DNA from: Nitrospinota bacterium | GTDB lineage: Bacteria > UBA8248 > JACPRG01 | Length of the DNA: 7,107 nucleotides | NCBI GenBank assembly: GCA_030740135.1 | Contig: JASLXW010000212.1 | Span: 1 to 7,107 of the forward strand | Direction of reading: 5' to 3' | Notes under the pieces: model-generated | What the model saw: the letters and a program-made list of their open reading frames with translations, nothing else | What the model was told of the DNA's origin: nothing | The model's database searches: none | In this document: positions 1 through 6,144 of the stretch, in pieces | Layout: each line of letters begins with the position of its first letter | Position numbering within the stretch: position 1 is the stretch's first letter | Program-made: the position numbers and the translations under genes

Positions 1-125
1 CCTAAGAAAAGGTCCGCGCGTAGCGTACACCAACGATCCCAACAGACAAGTGAAAAATGGAGCTTTTCAGCAACCTGCTAGGACTTGTTCCCGCTCTTGC
101 CCAGTGCGTCACCCTGCGGCGATTT

Positions 126-149
126 GGTAGGCCGGGCATCTTGCCCGGC
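126..149 (+). repeat. REP-like palindromic repeat, copy 1
   Basis: A perfect hairpin reads GCCGGGCA-TCT-TGCCCGGC (8-bp stem, 3-base loop, 131-149), preceded by GGTAG. Nearly the same unit recurs at 1358-1382 in the same orientation and at 1304-1322 in the opposite orientation. It is non-coding and sits downstream of the aldo/keto reductase. Short palindromes dispersed between genes are typical of REP/BIME-type elements; that assignment is inference from three copies in one window. Confidence 0.7.
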
Positions 150-181
150 GAAAGTGGTGTAGCGCCGGGGCTTTAGCCTGC

Positions 182-216
182 ATTTCTCACCACCCGCTGA
201 GCGGATGGTGAGAAAT
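182..216. repeat. long interrupted hairpin after the aldo/keto reductase gene
   Basis: An 11-bp perfect stem, ATTTCTCACCA with TGGTGAGAAAT, is followed inward by one C/A mismatch and a 4-bp CCGC/GCGG stem with a TGA loop. Flanking GGGGCT (167-172) and AGCCCC (224-229) can also pair, but the outer AGCCCC overlaps the last reductase codons. The structure starts five bases beyond the minus-strand stop codon, so it could protect or define the mRNA 3' end. There is no T tract, so it is not a canonical Rho-independent terminator. It may also belong to the palindromic repeat cluster that starts at 126. Confidence 0.6.
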
Positions 217-221
217 CCGGG

Positions 222-1178
222 TTAGCCCCAACCGGGGACTTCCAATCCCACGCCGAGGAGGTGGCCGAAGAGCTCGGTCAGTTCCTGACGATCCGCTTCC
301 GGCAGCGGCGGTTTGAGCAGGGAGGCGATATTCGCCCGCAGGTGATCCGGATTCCCGGTTCCAAACAGCACCACGTGCACCCCCCGTTCATATCGAACGA
401 AGCGATAGGCCGCATCCGTCACACTGCTCGCGCCGCTTTCGTGGATGAGGAAGCCAAGCGGATCGCGCGTTTTGGCGAGCCACTCGGGCGCCTGTCCGTC
501 CGCCGCCAGTTGCCGCATCTCGGCATCGAGGCGCTCGGGTCGGCTGAAGATATTGCGGACGACGAACATCACGAGGGCGCCGATGCGGTTTGCGATGGTG
601 TGGGGAAAGACTTTGGCCCGGGCGTTTTGATGCATCATGTTGAACCCGAGCATGATCACCTCCCCGACCTCATCATGCACGGCGCGCTGGAGCATTCGCT
701 GCTCATGGTCATGGGGCGACGTCTCGGTGATCCCCAGATGGCGGAATTTTCCCTTCTCCTTTTCCCTCAGCAAGACCGGCGCAATCTCGCGCAACGCGTG
801 ATCATAAGCCGAAGGGGAGACGCCGTGCAGTTGGAAAACGTCAATGAAGTCGACATCGAGTTGGCGAAGTGAGTTATCGAGGCTCTCGACCACCCGGGCG
901 GCCCGAGAAGGGATGTCCGCGCGCGGGATTAATGCCTTGGTGGCGACCACAACGTCGTCACGGCGCACCGCTTGGATTGCTTTGCCAACGAGGGCTTCCG
1001 TGCCGTAGACCGGCGCGGTGTCCAGCAGGTTCACGCCCATATCCAACGCCTGCCGCACAAGCGCGATGGCTTCCGCCTCCGTCTTCCCTATCCCCAGCCC
1101 CAAACGGCTGTTGCCGCCGCAGCCGAGACCGGCGACACTCACGCGGAGTCCTGTTTTTCCAAGTGTGACGTACTCCAT
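222..1178 (-). CDS. aldo/keto reductase
   Basis: A 318-residue NADPH-type oxidoreductase of the aldo/keto reductase superfamily, expected to be a soluble (beta/alpha)8 barrel that reduces aldehydes or ketones to alcohols. The family tetrad is intact: D53 and Y58 in LLDTAPVYGTE, K81 in VVATKA and H118 in FQLHG. The N-terminal LGKTGLRVSVAGLGCGG strand and the C-terminal VVLFGTGNPDHLRANI segment, which forms the cofactor phosphate-binding end, are both typical. Length is normal for the family. It resembles the dehydrogenase / L-glyceraldehyde-3-phosphate reductase-like branch, but the substrate cannot be read from sequence. The ATG start fits the family N-terminus exactly; the upstream GGGGTGA lies about nine bases away and is a mediocre ribosome site. 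It stands alone, 284 bases from the preceding same-strand gene, and palindromic repeats lie on both sides. Confidence 0.93.
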   Translation of the reverse strand: MEYVTLGKTGLRVSVAGLGCGGNSRLGLGIGKTEAEAIALVRQALDMGVNLLDTAPVYGTEALVGKAIQAVRRDDVVVATKALIPRADIPSRAARVVESLDNSLRQLDVDFIDVFQLHGVSPSAYDHALREIAPVLLREKEKGKFRHLGITETSPHDHEQRMLQRAVHDEVGEVIMLGFNMMHQNARAKVFPHTIANRIGALVMFVVRNIFSRPERLDAEMRQLAADGQAPEWLAKTRDPLGFLIHESGASSVTDAAYRFVRYERGVHVVLFGTGNPDHLRANIASLLKPPLPEADRQELTELFGHLLGVGLEVPGWG

Positions 1179-1303
1179 CCGGTGGCGTCACCCCATAGAA
1201 GTATTCTGGATTTGGAATTCGGGAATTTTAACGGGACTTGCACTCACCGACGCACAATTTGCATCAAGGAGGTTTTCGGGAACCCGACGATGATGGGAGA
1301 GAA

Positions 1304-1322
1304 GGCGGGCAAGATGCCCGCC
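1304..1322 (-). repeat. REP-like palindromic repeat, copy 2 (inverted)
   Basis: A perfect hairpin, GGCGGGCA-AGA-TGCCCGCC on the plus strand, has an 8-bp stem. Read on the minus strand its loop is TCT and its 5' flank is GGTCG, which matches the loop and GGTAG flank of copies 1 and 3. It is therefore the same unit in opposite orientation. One GC pair has changed in both arms relative to copy 1, so the stem is conserved by compensating change. Confidence 0.65.
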
Positions 1323-1357
1323 CGACCTGTTCTGAATACACCGGATTTACACCGTTC

Positions 1358-1382
1358 GGTAGGCCGGGCATCCTGCCCGGCC
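1358..1382 (+). repeat. REP-like palindromic repeat, copy 3
   Basis: A 9-bp perfect stem, GGCCGGGCA-TCC-TGCCCGGCC (1362-1382), is preceded by the same GGTAG flank as copy 1. It lies about 36 bases from the inverted copy 2. The two form a back-to-back pair like a bacterial interspersed mosaic element, between the end of the operon (1463) and the start of the aldo/keto reductase gene (1178). Confidence 0.7.
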
Positions 1383-1439
1383 GGAAAGGGAAGATTCAGG
1401 CACGATCTGCAAAACCATTTACGAGACACTACACGAGCA

Positions 1440-1460
1440 CCGGCCGGCCGCGCGGGCCGG
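1440..1460 (-). terminator. possible GC-only terminator hairpin
   Basis: CCGGCC (1440-1445) can pair with GGCCGG (1455-1460) across a GC-rich loop, two bases after the minus-strand stop codon of the 167-residue gene. No T run follows on the minus strand, so intrinsic termination is doubtful. It marks the likely end of the three-gene operon only by position. Confidence 0.25.
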
Positions 1461-1462
1461 AC

Positions 1463-1966
1463 TCAGGCGCCGAGCTCCTCATCGAGAATTTCGTGGATGT
1501 AGCGCTCCAGCGAGACCGGGTAGAACTTGGCGTCGGGCGAGAGGATCACCCCGGTGTCGATGACCTCCATCCGCATCAATTCGTCCAGGGCGCGGTCGAG
1601 GTGGGACTTGGGGTCGGTGTTCACCTTCTGAATCTTCAGGTCGTCGTTCTCCAGCTGGATCTGCAGCCGGGATGAATACAGGAAGCTGAATATCCGCCCG
1701 ACCAGCGTCCGGTCCATGACCTCGTTTTCGTCGAACACCTCTCCGTAAGTCTGCTTCGATCCGCCGGGCGAGATCACCATCCGGGGGGAGACGCGGATCT
1801 TCCCCCGGACCTCGACGGACCGCTCGCTCCCGTCGGCCTCCGGCCCGGCGAGGATATACGGCAGGGTGTGATACCCGGAAATGATCCCGGCGAGCGGCTT
1901 CCGGATGATCTGGGTCTTCTCGAAAACGCTCTTCAGATATTGACGATCCAATCCGTCTTCAAACAT
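1463..1966 (-). CDS. conserved-looking hypothetical protein, third gene of the DUF1989-M20 operon
   Basis: I do not recognise this 167-residue protein. It has no signal peptide, no membrane segment and no cysteine, so it should be cytoplasmic. It looks beta-rich in the first half, with alternating VEVRGKIRVSPRMVISP at about 51-67. It becomes more helical and acidic toward the end, with SHLDRALDELMRMEVI (121-136) and the YIHEILDEEL tail. The helical part could be a small helix-turn-helix-like or scaffold domain, but no motif proves this. The ATG at 1966 is preceded by GGGTGA about seven bases upstream, an acceptable ribosome site. It begins 66 bases after the stop of the M20 gene on the same strand, which suggests co-transcription and a role with that enzyme or the DUF1989 protein. 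Coding confidence comes from frame length, normal amino-acid composition and operon position. Confidence 0.75.
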   Translation of the reverse strand: MFEDGLDRQYLKSVFEKTQIIRKPLAGIISGYHTLPYILAGPEADGSERSVEVRGKIRVSPRMVISPGGSKQTYGEVFDENEVMDRTLVGRIFSFLYSSRLQIQLENDDLKIQKVNTDPKSHLDRALDELMRMEVIDTGVILSPDAKFYPVSLERYIHEILDEELGA

Positions 1967-2032
1967 TCTCGCTCACCCGTTGAATCCGCTCAGGCCGTCT
2001 TTATCCCGAACCGCCCGCCGGCGCGGGAGGAC

Positions 2033-3334
2033 CTATCCGCAGAGGTCGTACGCCGCCAGGGCGTACCCCTTCGTGACTTTGGCCAGGTTGGCGACGTTCA
2101 GGCACTCCCCTTTGGCGCCGTCGTACATGGAGTACACGCCCACGGGGGTGACCCCCCCTGCCCCGTACGTGATGCTCGTACAACCGTATTCGGAGATCGG
2201 CCCCCCGTCGCTTGAGACGGAATAGCGCGCCGGCTCCGGATAGAGGGGCTCCTTGCCGAACACCTCTTTATGGATGCCGTGCACCGTCTTGACCAGCTCG
2301 TGATCGGGCGAGGTCTCGTACCCGTTGCTCACCATGTAGAAGTCGACCTCGGCGTGCAGCTCGGGATCCTTCTTCTCCAACCGGTCCAGATAATTCAGCA
2401 GATAGTTCCGGACATCCACCGGCGTCACCCCCGGCAGGGTGGTGATGTGAACGTACAGCGTGCAGGAGGGCGCCGGGCAGAAGGAGGGCTTATAGGGAAG
2501 CCCCCCCTCGATCGCGCCGATGCCGACGGAGACCAGCATGAAGGGATGCGGATGTCCGGCCCGGTATTCGGCCTCCCAACCCTTCAGGCCCTCGCGGATC
2601 TTGACCATCTTCTCGATGGCGTCCACGCCCTTGTCCTTGCTGAAGGTGTGCTGGCCGACGCCTTCGGTCGTGATCTTCGCGAAGATGTAACCGGTGTTGC
2701 CCATTTGAATCCGCATGCCGGTCGGCTCGCCGATGATGGCCAGATCCGCCACGCAGCCGTGGGCCATCAGAAACCGGGCGCCGCTGCCCCCGCCCCGGTA
2801 CCCGATGCCCTGGTAATGGCTGACCGGGGCCTTTTCAATCTCCCCCACGACCCCCGTGATCAGGATGTCGCCGCTCAGGTCCGCCCCCGTCTCCATCAGG
2901 GCCTCGACGGCGCCGATGTAGCCGGCGAAGGCGTTCTTCATGTTGGAGGCCCCCAGGCCGTAAATCCAATCCCCCTGCCGGACCGCCCTGGATTGTTGGC
3001 CCGGAATCCTGTCGGCGTCGGTGGCCGAGGTGTCGAAATGGGCGTTGAACATCAGATTGCGGCCCCGGCCCCGGCCCTTGCCGCGCAGACGCGCGATGAC
3101 GTTGTTGCGTCCCGCCTCGACTTCCTGGACACTCACCTCCAGGCCGATGCGCTCGAACTCTTTGGCCAGGAAATCGGAGACCTCCGCTTCGCCGCCCGTC
3201 GGGCTGGGGATGTCCGTGAGCTGCTCGGTGATCTCTCCGACCCGGGCCTTGCTGACGGCCTTGGCGATCCTCTGCCGGATCGATCCCTTGCCCGCTTTTC
3301 CTCGCTTCACGGCTGGACCTGCTCTTTTTGCCAT
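2033..3334 (-). CDS. M20-family metallohydrolase with atypical metal site (ArgE/DapE-like)
   Basis: A 433-residue member of the M20 zinc peptidase/deacylase family (ArgE, DapE, carboxypeptidase G2), which hydrolyse amide bonds of N-acyl amino acids or small peptides. Visible elements in order: SPTGGE (44-49); HFD with H99 and D101; GLGASNMKNAFAG (126-138), equivalent to the usual GxxDMKGG; VVGEIEKAP (162-170) with the presumed catalytic E165; GEPTG with E203; the dimerisation-domain QHTFS with H229. Two expected metal ligands differ. The bridging Asp is N131, and the C-terminal ligand His is absent from the 391-410 region, where it is expected. I recall related sequences with Asn at the first site, so this is probably a real subfamily rather than decay. 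The first 30 residues are a Lys/Arg/Gly-rich tail not usual in the family. The start is supported by AGAGG six bases before the ATG. It lies 72 bases after the DUF1989 gene. Substrate unknown. Confidence 0.88.
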   Translation of the reverse strand: MAKRAGPAVKRGKAGKGSIRQRIAKAVSKARVGEITEQLTDIPSPTGGEAEVSDFLAKEFERIGLEVSVQEVEAGRNNVIARLRGKGRGRGRNLMFNAHFDTSATDADRIPGQQSRAVRQGDWIYGLGASNMKNAFAGYIGAVEALMETGADLSGDILITGVVGEIEKAPVSHYQGIGYRGGGSGARFLMAHGCVADLAIIGEPTGMRIQMGNTGYIFAKITTEGVGQHTFSKDKGVDAIEKMVKIREGLKGWEAEYRAGHPHPFMLVSVGIGAIEGGLPYKPSFCPAPSCTLYVHITTLPGVTPVDVRNYLLNYLDRLEKKDPELHAEVDFYMVSNGYETSPDHELVKTVHGIHKEVFGKEPLYPEPARYSVSSDGGPISEYGCTSITYGAGGVTPVGVYSMYDGAKGECLNVANLAKVTKGYALAAYDLCG

Positions 3335-3406
3335 TAGATTCCTCTCAGGCCTTGATTCCGCAACCCGGCGCCGCGTCGGAACGCGTCCGAGCGACTTCCT
3401 CCCGGC

Positions 3407-4060
3407 TCACGGCTCATAAACGATCATCTTCATGGGACTCGGATGATAACCGGTTCCCGGATTGTTTTCCTGCGGACAGTTGGAGATGCCCGCGAGCACA
3501 TCCATCTCCGCCCGCAGGTCCGCGTAGTCGCCCGGGCGGGTCGGCGTCGGCCGGATCTCGAACGTCCCGTCGGGGTCGTAAGAGACATTCAGGAAAAAGG
3601 TGAACGCGGCCCCGTCGTCGATGCGCCCGCGCGTGAAGCCGTGGGGCTTCAGGGCGTTTTCCAGATTCTCGGCGCAGCTCCGGGTCCCCCGGACGCCGTA
3701 GCGGTTGAAATTGGCTTCCTCGCAACAGTATCCCCCGCCCATGAAATGGACCCCCACGGTGTCCTCGACAATGGTGTACATGGGGTTGCAGCGGTTGGTG
3801 TAGAGGATGTGGCCTTTGGTGGGCTTCCACGTCTTGTTGATGAAGTTGCTCCAAACAACCGACAGCTTTTCCTCGAAGGGGTCCGCCAGACTGAACGAGG
3901 CGTAGTCGAGCACCTGCACGCCCTCCAGGTCGATCACCCGGACACATTGACCTTTCTTCAAGGTGAGGTCGCAATATTCCTGGGCGGGAACCACGATCTC
4001 GCGGACCGCCTTTCCCGAGACCTCATGCGCCCGTTCCAGCCTCTCTTCGTCCTCTGACAT
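3407..4060 (-). CDS. DUF1989 / urea-carboxylase-associated family protein
   Basis: A 217-residue cytoplasmic protein of the DUF1989 family. Positions below are numbered from this ATG. Diagnostic parts are the GQCVRVIDLEGVQVLDYASF core (37-56), the CNPMYTIVEDTVGVHFMGGGYCCEEANFNRYG block in two pieces around 91-122, the FFLNVSYDPDGTFEI strand (about 155-169), GDYADLRAEMD (177-187) and the hallmark SNCPQENN (193-200). H105, C112/C113 and C195 are candidate metal or catalytic residues. Family knowledge: DUF1989 pairs (CgdA/CgdB, formerly urea-carboxylase-associated proteins) act as carboxyguanidine deiminase next to guanidine carboxylase. Here there is only one DUF1989 gene and no carboxylase, so the reaction is probably different. 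I chose the ATG at 4060 because AAAGGAG sits six bases upstream; a TTG at 4066 would add two residues but lies directly against that site. It is the first gene of the probable operon with the M20 enzyme. A weak TTGAAC / GAGAAT pair with 17-base spacing (4130-4158, minus strand) could be its promoter. Confidence 0.9.
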   Translation of the reverse strand: MSEDEERLERAHEVSGKAVREIVVPAQEYCDLTLKKGQCVRVIDLEGVQVLDYASFSLADPFEEKLSVVWSNFINKTWKPTKGHILYTNRCNPMYTIVEDTVGVHFMGGGYCCEEANFNRYGVRGTRSCAENLENALKPHGFTRGRIDDGAAFTFFLNVSYDPDGTFEIRPTPTRPGDYADLRAEMDVLAGISNCPQENNPGTGYHPSPMKMIVYEP

Positions 4061-4066
4061 GGCCAA

Positions 4067-4073
4067 CTCCTTT
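4067..4073 (-). promoter_or_regulatory. Shine-Dalgarno site that sets the DUF1989 start
   Basis: AAAGGAG on the minus strand, followed by the six bases TTGGCC and then ATG. The TTG within that spacer is in frame but lies immediately beside the site, so it is unlikely to be the initiation codon. Confidence 0.7.
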
Positions 4074-4163
4074 CAAGTCGAGAAAACCCGCCGGGCGCCC
4101 GATGAACACAAACGGCCCAAAGTCTCGGGATTCTCTTACATTCCGCCTCCGGGTTCAATCACC

Positions 4164-4198
4164 CCCGGACGCGCCGGGCTCCGCGCGGCGAGTCCGGG
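4164..4198 (-). terminator. strong GC hairpin downstream of the cbiG-like fragment
   Basis: CCCGGAC (4164-4170) pairs with GTCCGGG (4192-4198). After one G/A mismatch, CGCCG (4172-4176) pairs with CGGCG (4186-4190), leaving a 9-base loop. It begins 19 bases past the minus-strand stop at 4218 and precedes the DUF1989 gene. It could separate the two transcription units, but the minus-strand bases after the stem (GGTGATTG) contain no T tract. It is therefore a terminator only by position and stem strength. Confidence 0.35.
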
Positions 4199-4217
4199 AA
4201 GGTCGATGCGGCGGCGC

Positions 4218-4918
4218 CTACGCCCCGCGAGGCGGAATCAATCCAACGGCCAAGGCGAGCCGTCCCACCCGGCTCTCGGGAACAATCAGGGAATCGCGGC
4301 GGGACTTCCCCCCGGAGGCCAGAACGGCCGCCGCCTCCGAGGCGCGAAAGCCTCCCTCCGCGGCGCATTCGACACCGCCCGCATCCGGCGGATCGGAGAC
4401 GGCTCGAAGCCGCTCCGGCGCAATCCACTCGAAAGGGAGGCGGAATTTTTCGGCAAAATCCGCCAGGGCGTCCTTCCCCGCGTCCGCTTCCGGCCCAGCC
4501 AGAACGGCCACCGATCCCGCTGCCAAGCCGGATTGGCGAAGCACCTGAGAAACGGCCCGTTCCACCTCATCCGCGGAAATCCCCCCCCCGCCGCCCCCTC
4601 CGAATCAAAACCAAGGGCCAGATTCTTCGGACGGATCACGGCGACGGGGAAACCAAGGTGTTTCAGATCCTCATCCACGAGTCTGTGTGTAACGAGAAAC
4701 GCGGCCTCCCAGCTTTCCCGCTTCAGGCCTTGAATGTCCTCCACCACATCGACCCGACCCGTGGCGCCCCACAGGAGATCCCCCCGCGCCCCATACTCCG
4801 TACAAAATCCGACGCGTCCGCCGGCCCGCAGGACGGCTTCCGCCGAATGCACGGCGTCTTCATCTTCCATCGCCCATCCGAAATTCCGGGCCAGCGAGGC
4901 AAGCGTGACTTCATTCAT
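4218..4918 (-). pseudogene. cbiG: cbiG-like cobalamin biosynthesis gene, frameshifted and lacking the N-terminal domain
   Basis: Two overlapping minus-strand frames together give the central and C-terminal domains of CbiG/CobE-type cobalt-precorrin-5A hydrolase of the anaerobic B12 pathway. Frame one (from ATG 4918) reads LARNFGWAMEDEDAV, then GRVGF and IRPKNLALGFDSEG, as in the CbiG middle region. At a run of nine C (4581-4589) the homology moves to another frame: ISADEVERAVSQVLRQSGL, SVAVLAGPEAD, FRASEAAAVLASGG, VGRLALAVG, stop at 4218. This matches the CbiG C-terminal domain, including the SEAAA element. A run of ten or seven would restore one frame of about 230 residues. Full CbiG is usually well over 300 residues. 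The N-terminal domain with its GHxGGxN motif is absent from all frames upstream, and an in-frame stop lies five codons before the ATG. No other cobalamin gene is in the window. It could be a decayed gene, a homopolymer sequencing error in a two-domain variant, or slippage-controlled. Confidence 0.72.
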
Positions 4919-5158
4919 CGGGGGTTTCGTTCATCCGACCGGCGCGCATCCGGGTGATCGATCCCGCAATTCCTTGAAAATTTGCGAAATCACCCGCCCG
5001 GGAGGCGGCCGGAGATTCGCCATTCGCGCCGATTGTTGATTCCATCACGGCCTTTTTCCGCTCCCAACGGGCTTCCGGTTTGAATATATCGGCGATTTGG
5101 AATCGAATCAAGAAAAGTCCCGTGAATTCCGCGTTCTCGGCGCTCAATCGGGGGTTGG

Positions 5159-5182
5159 GAAAACACCCATCCGGGCGTTTTC
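5159..5182. repeat. inverted repeat adjoining the lipoprotein promoter
   Basis: GAAAAC (5159-5164) pairs with GTTTTC (5177-5182). Inside a single mismatch, CCC pairs with GGG around the loop ATCC. The repeat ends one base before the TTGACA box, where an operator would lie. It could equally act as a hairpin, but there is no gene upstream on the plus strand for it to terminate. Confidence 0.4.
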
Positions 5183-5183
5183 A

Positions 5184-5212
5184 TTGACATCTTCATCATT
5201 TGTCGCAATGAT
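5184..5212 (+). promoter_or_regulatory. sigma70-type promoter for the two lipoprotein genes
   Basis: A perfect TTGACA -35 box (5184-5189) is followed by a 17-base spacer and AATGAT (5207-5212), which matches four of six -10 positions. The region is locally AT-rich and lies about 100 bases before the lipoprotein start at 5312, with transcription expected to begin near 5219. Confidence 0.5.
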
Positions 5213-5225
5213 GTAAATTGAATGG

Positions 5226-5244
5226 CGGCGGGGGCTCCCCGCCG
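5226..5244 (+). other. GC hairpin in the predicted 5' untranslated region
   Basis: CGGCGGGG-GCT-CCCCGCCG forms a perfect 8-bp stem with a 3-base loop. It falls about seven bases after the predicted transcription start and about 70 bases before the start codon, so it would cap the mRNA 5' end. Its sequence differs from the palindromic repeats near the aldo/keto reductase. No T tract follows, which argues against a terminator. Confidence 0.5.
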
Positions 5245-5311
5245 TAATTAAAGAAGTCGAATTCCGCATCTTGGAGTTACTTTTGCCGTCTTCGAACGGG
5301 GAGGCATCAAA

Positions 5312-6061
5312 ATGAGTCGCAGGGCGCCCATCCACCTCTTATGCGTTTTGGGGACGGCGACGTTGCTCGCCGCGGGCTGTGCACAGCAAACGGGGCCGGG
5401 ATCGGCCGGACCCGGATCGAGCACCTTCGAAGCGACCGACACGCCCTCGATCCGGATTCAGAGAGTCTCAGCAAAATTCAAAGGGAAAAAGGTCGCGGTC
5501 TTCCCCTTCATCAACAAGGCCCTCTCCCAATACCGCTTCCTCGGCAACGCCTCTTCGGATTTCTTGCTCGAAATGCTTCAGGAGGCGGGGTTTCGAACGG
5601 TCGAGGGCGCCACGACCCCCGGCATGAAGCGGGTGATGGGCGAGCTTCGCTTCGGCCTTTCGGATATGGTGAGCAGCAAAACGGCGGTCGAGGCCGGACA
5701 ACACCTCGGAACGGATTTCGTCTTCCTGGGCTCCGTCACCGACTTCAACATCGTGAAGGGGAGTAGCTCCAAGGGGATTTCATTCCGCGGAATCGGAATC
5801 GAGGGAAGCGCCGGCTCCATCACCTACACCGTTCAATCCGCCGGGCGATTCATCGACGTGAGAACCCGCGAGATCCTCGCCGCCACGACTTCCACCTACC
5901 AGAAGAAGTTCAAGGCCTCGGGCGGACGCATCCAGACCCCTTGGGGGTCCGTCGGGAGTTCGGAGCGCGTCAAGGTCATCAATGAGACCGGCGGACGGAT
6001 TCTGCAACTGGGCCTCAACCGGATGATGAACAAGGTGGTCCGCAGGCTCAATTCGTTGTAA
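5312..6061 (+). CDS. CsgG/HfaB-family outer-membrane lipoprotein
   Basis: A 249-residue predicted lipoprotein. A basic start and hydrophobic core (about 8-21) lead to LLAAGC, with C23 as the lipidation site. The -3 residue is Ala rather than the preferred Leu, so the lipobox is acceptable but not ideal. A Gly/Ser/Pro linker follows. The fold then matches the CsgG/HfaB family: KGKKVAVFPFIN (57-68), a helix with FLGNASSDFLLEMLQEAGF (76-94), MGELRFGLSD (109-118), an AGQHLGTDFVFLGSVTDF strand-loop (128-145), a Gly/Ser-rich amphipathic segment (146-178) and RFIDVRTREILAAT (179-192). In CsgG the corresponding segment supplies membrane beta-hairpins of a nonameric secretion pore, but many family members have no known export substrate. 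No csgE, csgF or curli subunit gene is seen. GGGGAGG seven bases before the ATG supports the start. A short lipoprotein gene follows 83 bases downstream. Confidence 0.88.
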   Translation: MSRRAPIHLLCVLGTATLLAAGCAQQTGPGSAGPGSSTFEATDTPSIRIQRVSAKFKGKKVAVFPFINKALSQYRFLGNASSDFLLEMLQEAGFRTVEGATTPGMKRVMGELRFGLSDMVSSKTAVEAGQHLGTDFVFLGSVTDFNIVKGSSSKGISFRGIGIEGSAGSITYTVQSAGRFIDVRTREILAATTSTYQKKFKASGGRIQTPWGSVGSSERVKVINETGGRILQLGLNRMMNKVVRRLNSL

Positions 6062-6082
6062 TCCATCCCATTGAAGGATGGA
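6062..6082 (+). other. hairpin directly after the CsgG-like stop codon
   Basis: TCCATCC (6062-6068) pairs perfectly with GGATGGA (6076-6082) across a 7-base loop, beginning at the base after TAA. No T run follows, so it is more likely an intercistronic stabilising element than a terminator. The downstream small lipoprotein gene could therefore share the transcript. Confidence 0.45.
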
Positions 6083-6144
6083 CGCATCACCTTAGCTTTT
6101 ACCGGTGTAAGGCCCTTCCGATTTTTTGGAGGAAAAACAAGGGC

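Larger units (their letters stand above)
4919..5311. other. 393-base non-coding region between divergent units
   Basis: No frame here shows recognisable protein homology. The longest open stretch (minus strand, 4911-5147) would need a TTG start with no ribosome site and does not resemble the missing CbiG N-terminal domain. The right half is AT-richer and holds the inverted repeat at 5159-5182, the promoter candidate at 5184-5212 and the hairpin at 5226-5244. The left half shows nothing I can name. Confidence 0.6.

Noticed and set aside
1304..1382. CRISPR-like repeat pair
   Set aside because: There are only two units, in opposite orientation, and each is a self-complementary palindrome with no further spacers; a REP/BIME-type element fits better.
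972..1502. Plus-strand open frames through the reductase start and the repeat region
   Set aside because: Their products contain pieces such as AGKMPARP and QDARPT, which are translations of the palindromic repeats, and they lack homology or a ribosome site.
2270..3337. A 355-codon open frame on the plus strand
   Set aside because: It lies opposite the M20 gene. Its product has low-complexity composition rich in Asp, Gly, His and Arg and no recognisable motif, as expected for the antisense of a GC-rich gene.
3443..4057. A 204-codon open frame on the plus strand
   Set aside because: It is antisense to the DUF1989 gene, whose family motifs are unmistakable on the minus strand.
4911..5147. A minus-strand frame upstream of the cbiG-like gene considered as its missing N-terminus
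   Set aside because: No GHxGGxN or other CbiG N-terminal motif is present. The start would be TTG without a ribosome site, and it ends in a different frame.
6083..6127. Candidate Rho-independent terminator before the small lipoprotein
   Set aside because: The T6 run (6122-6127) is not directly preceded by a usable stem; the CCTTA/TAAGG pairing is only five bp and ten bases away.
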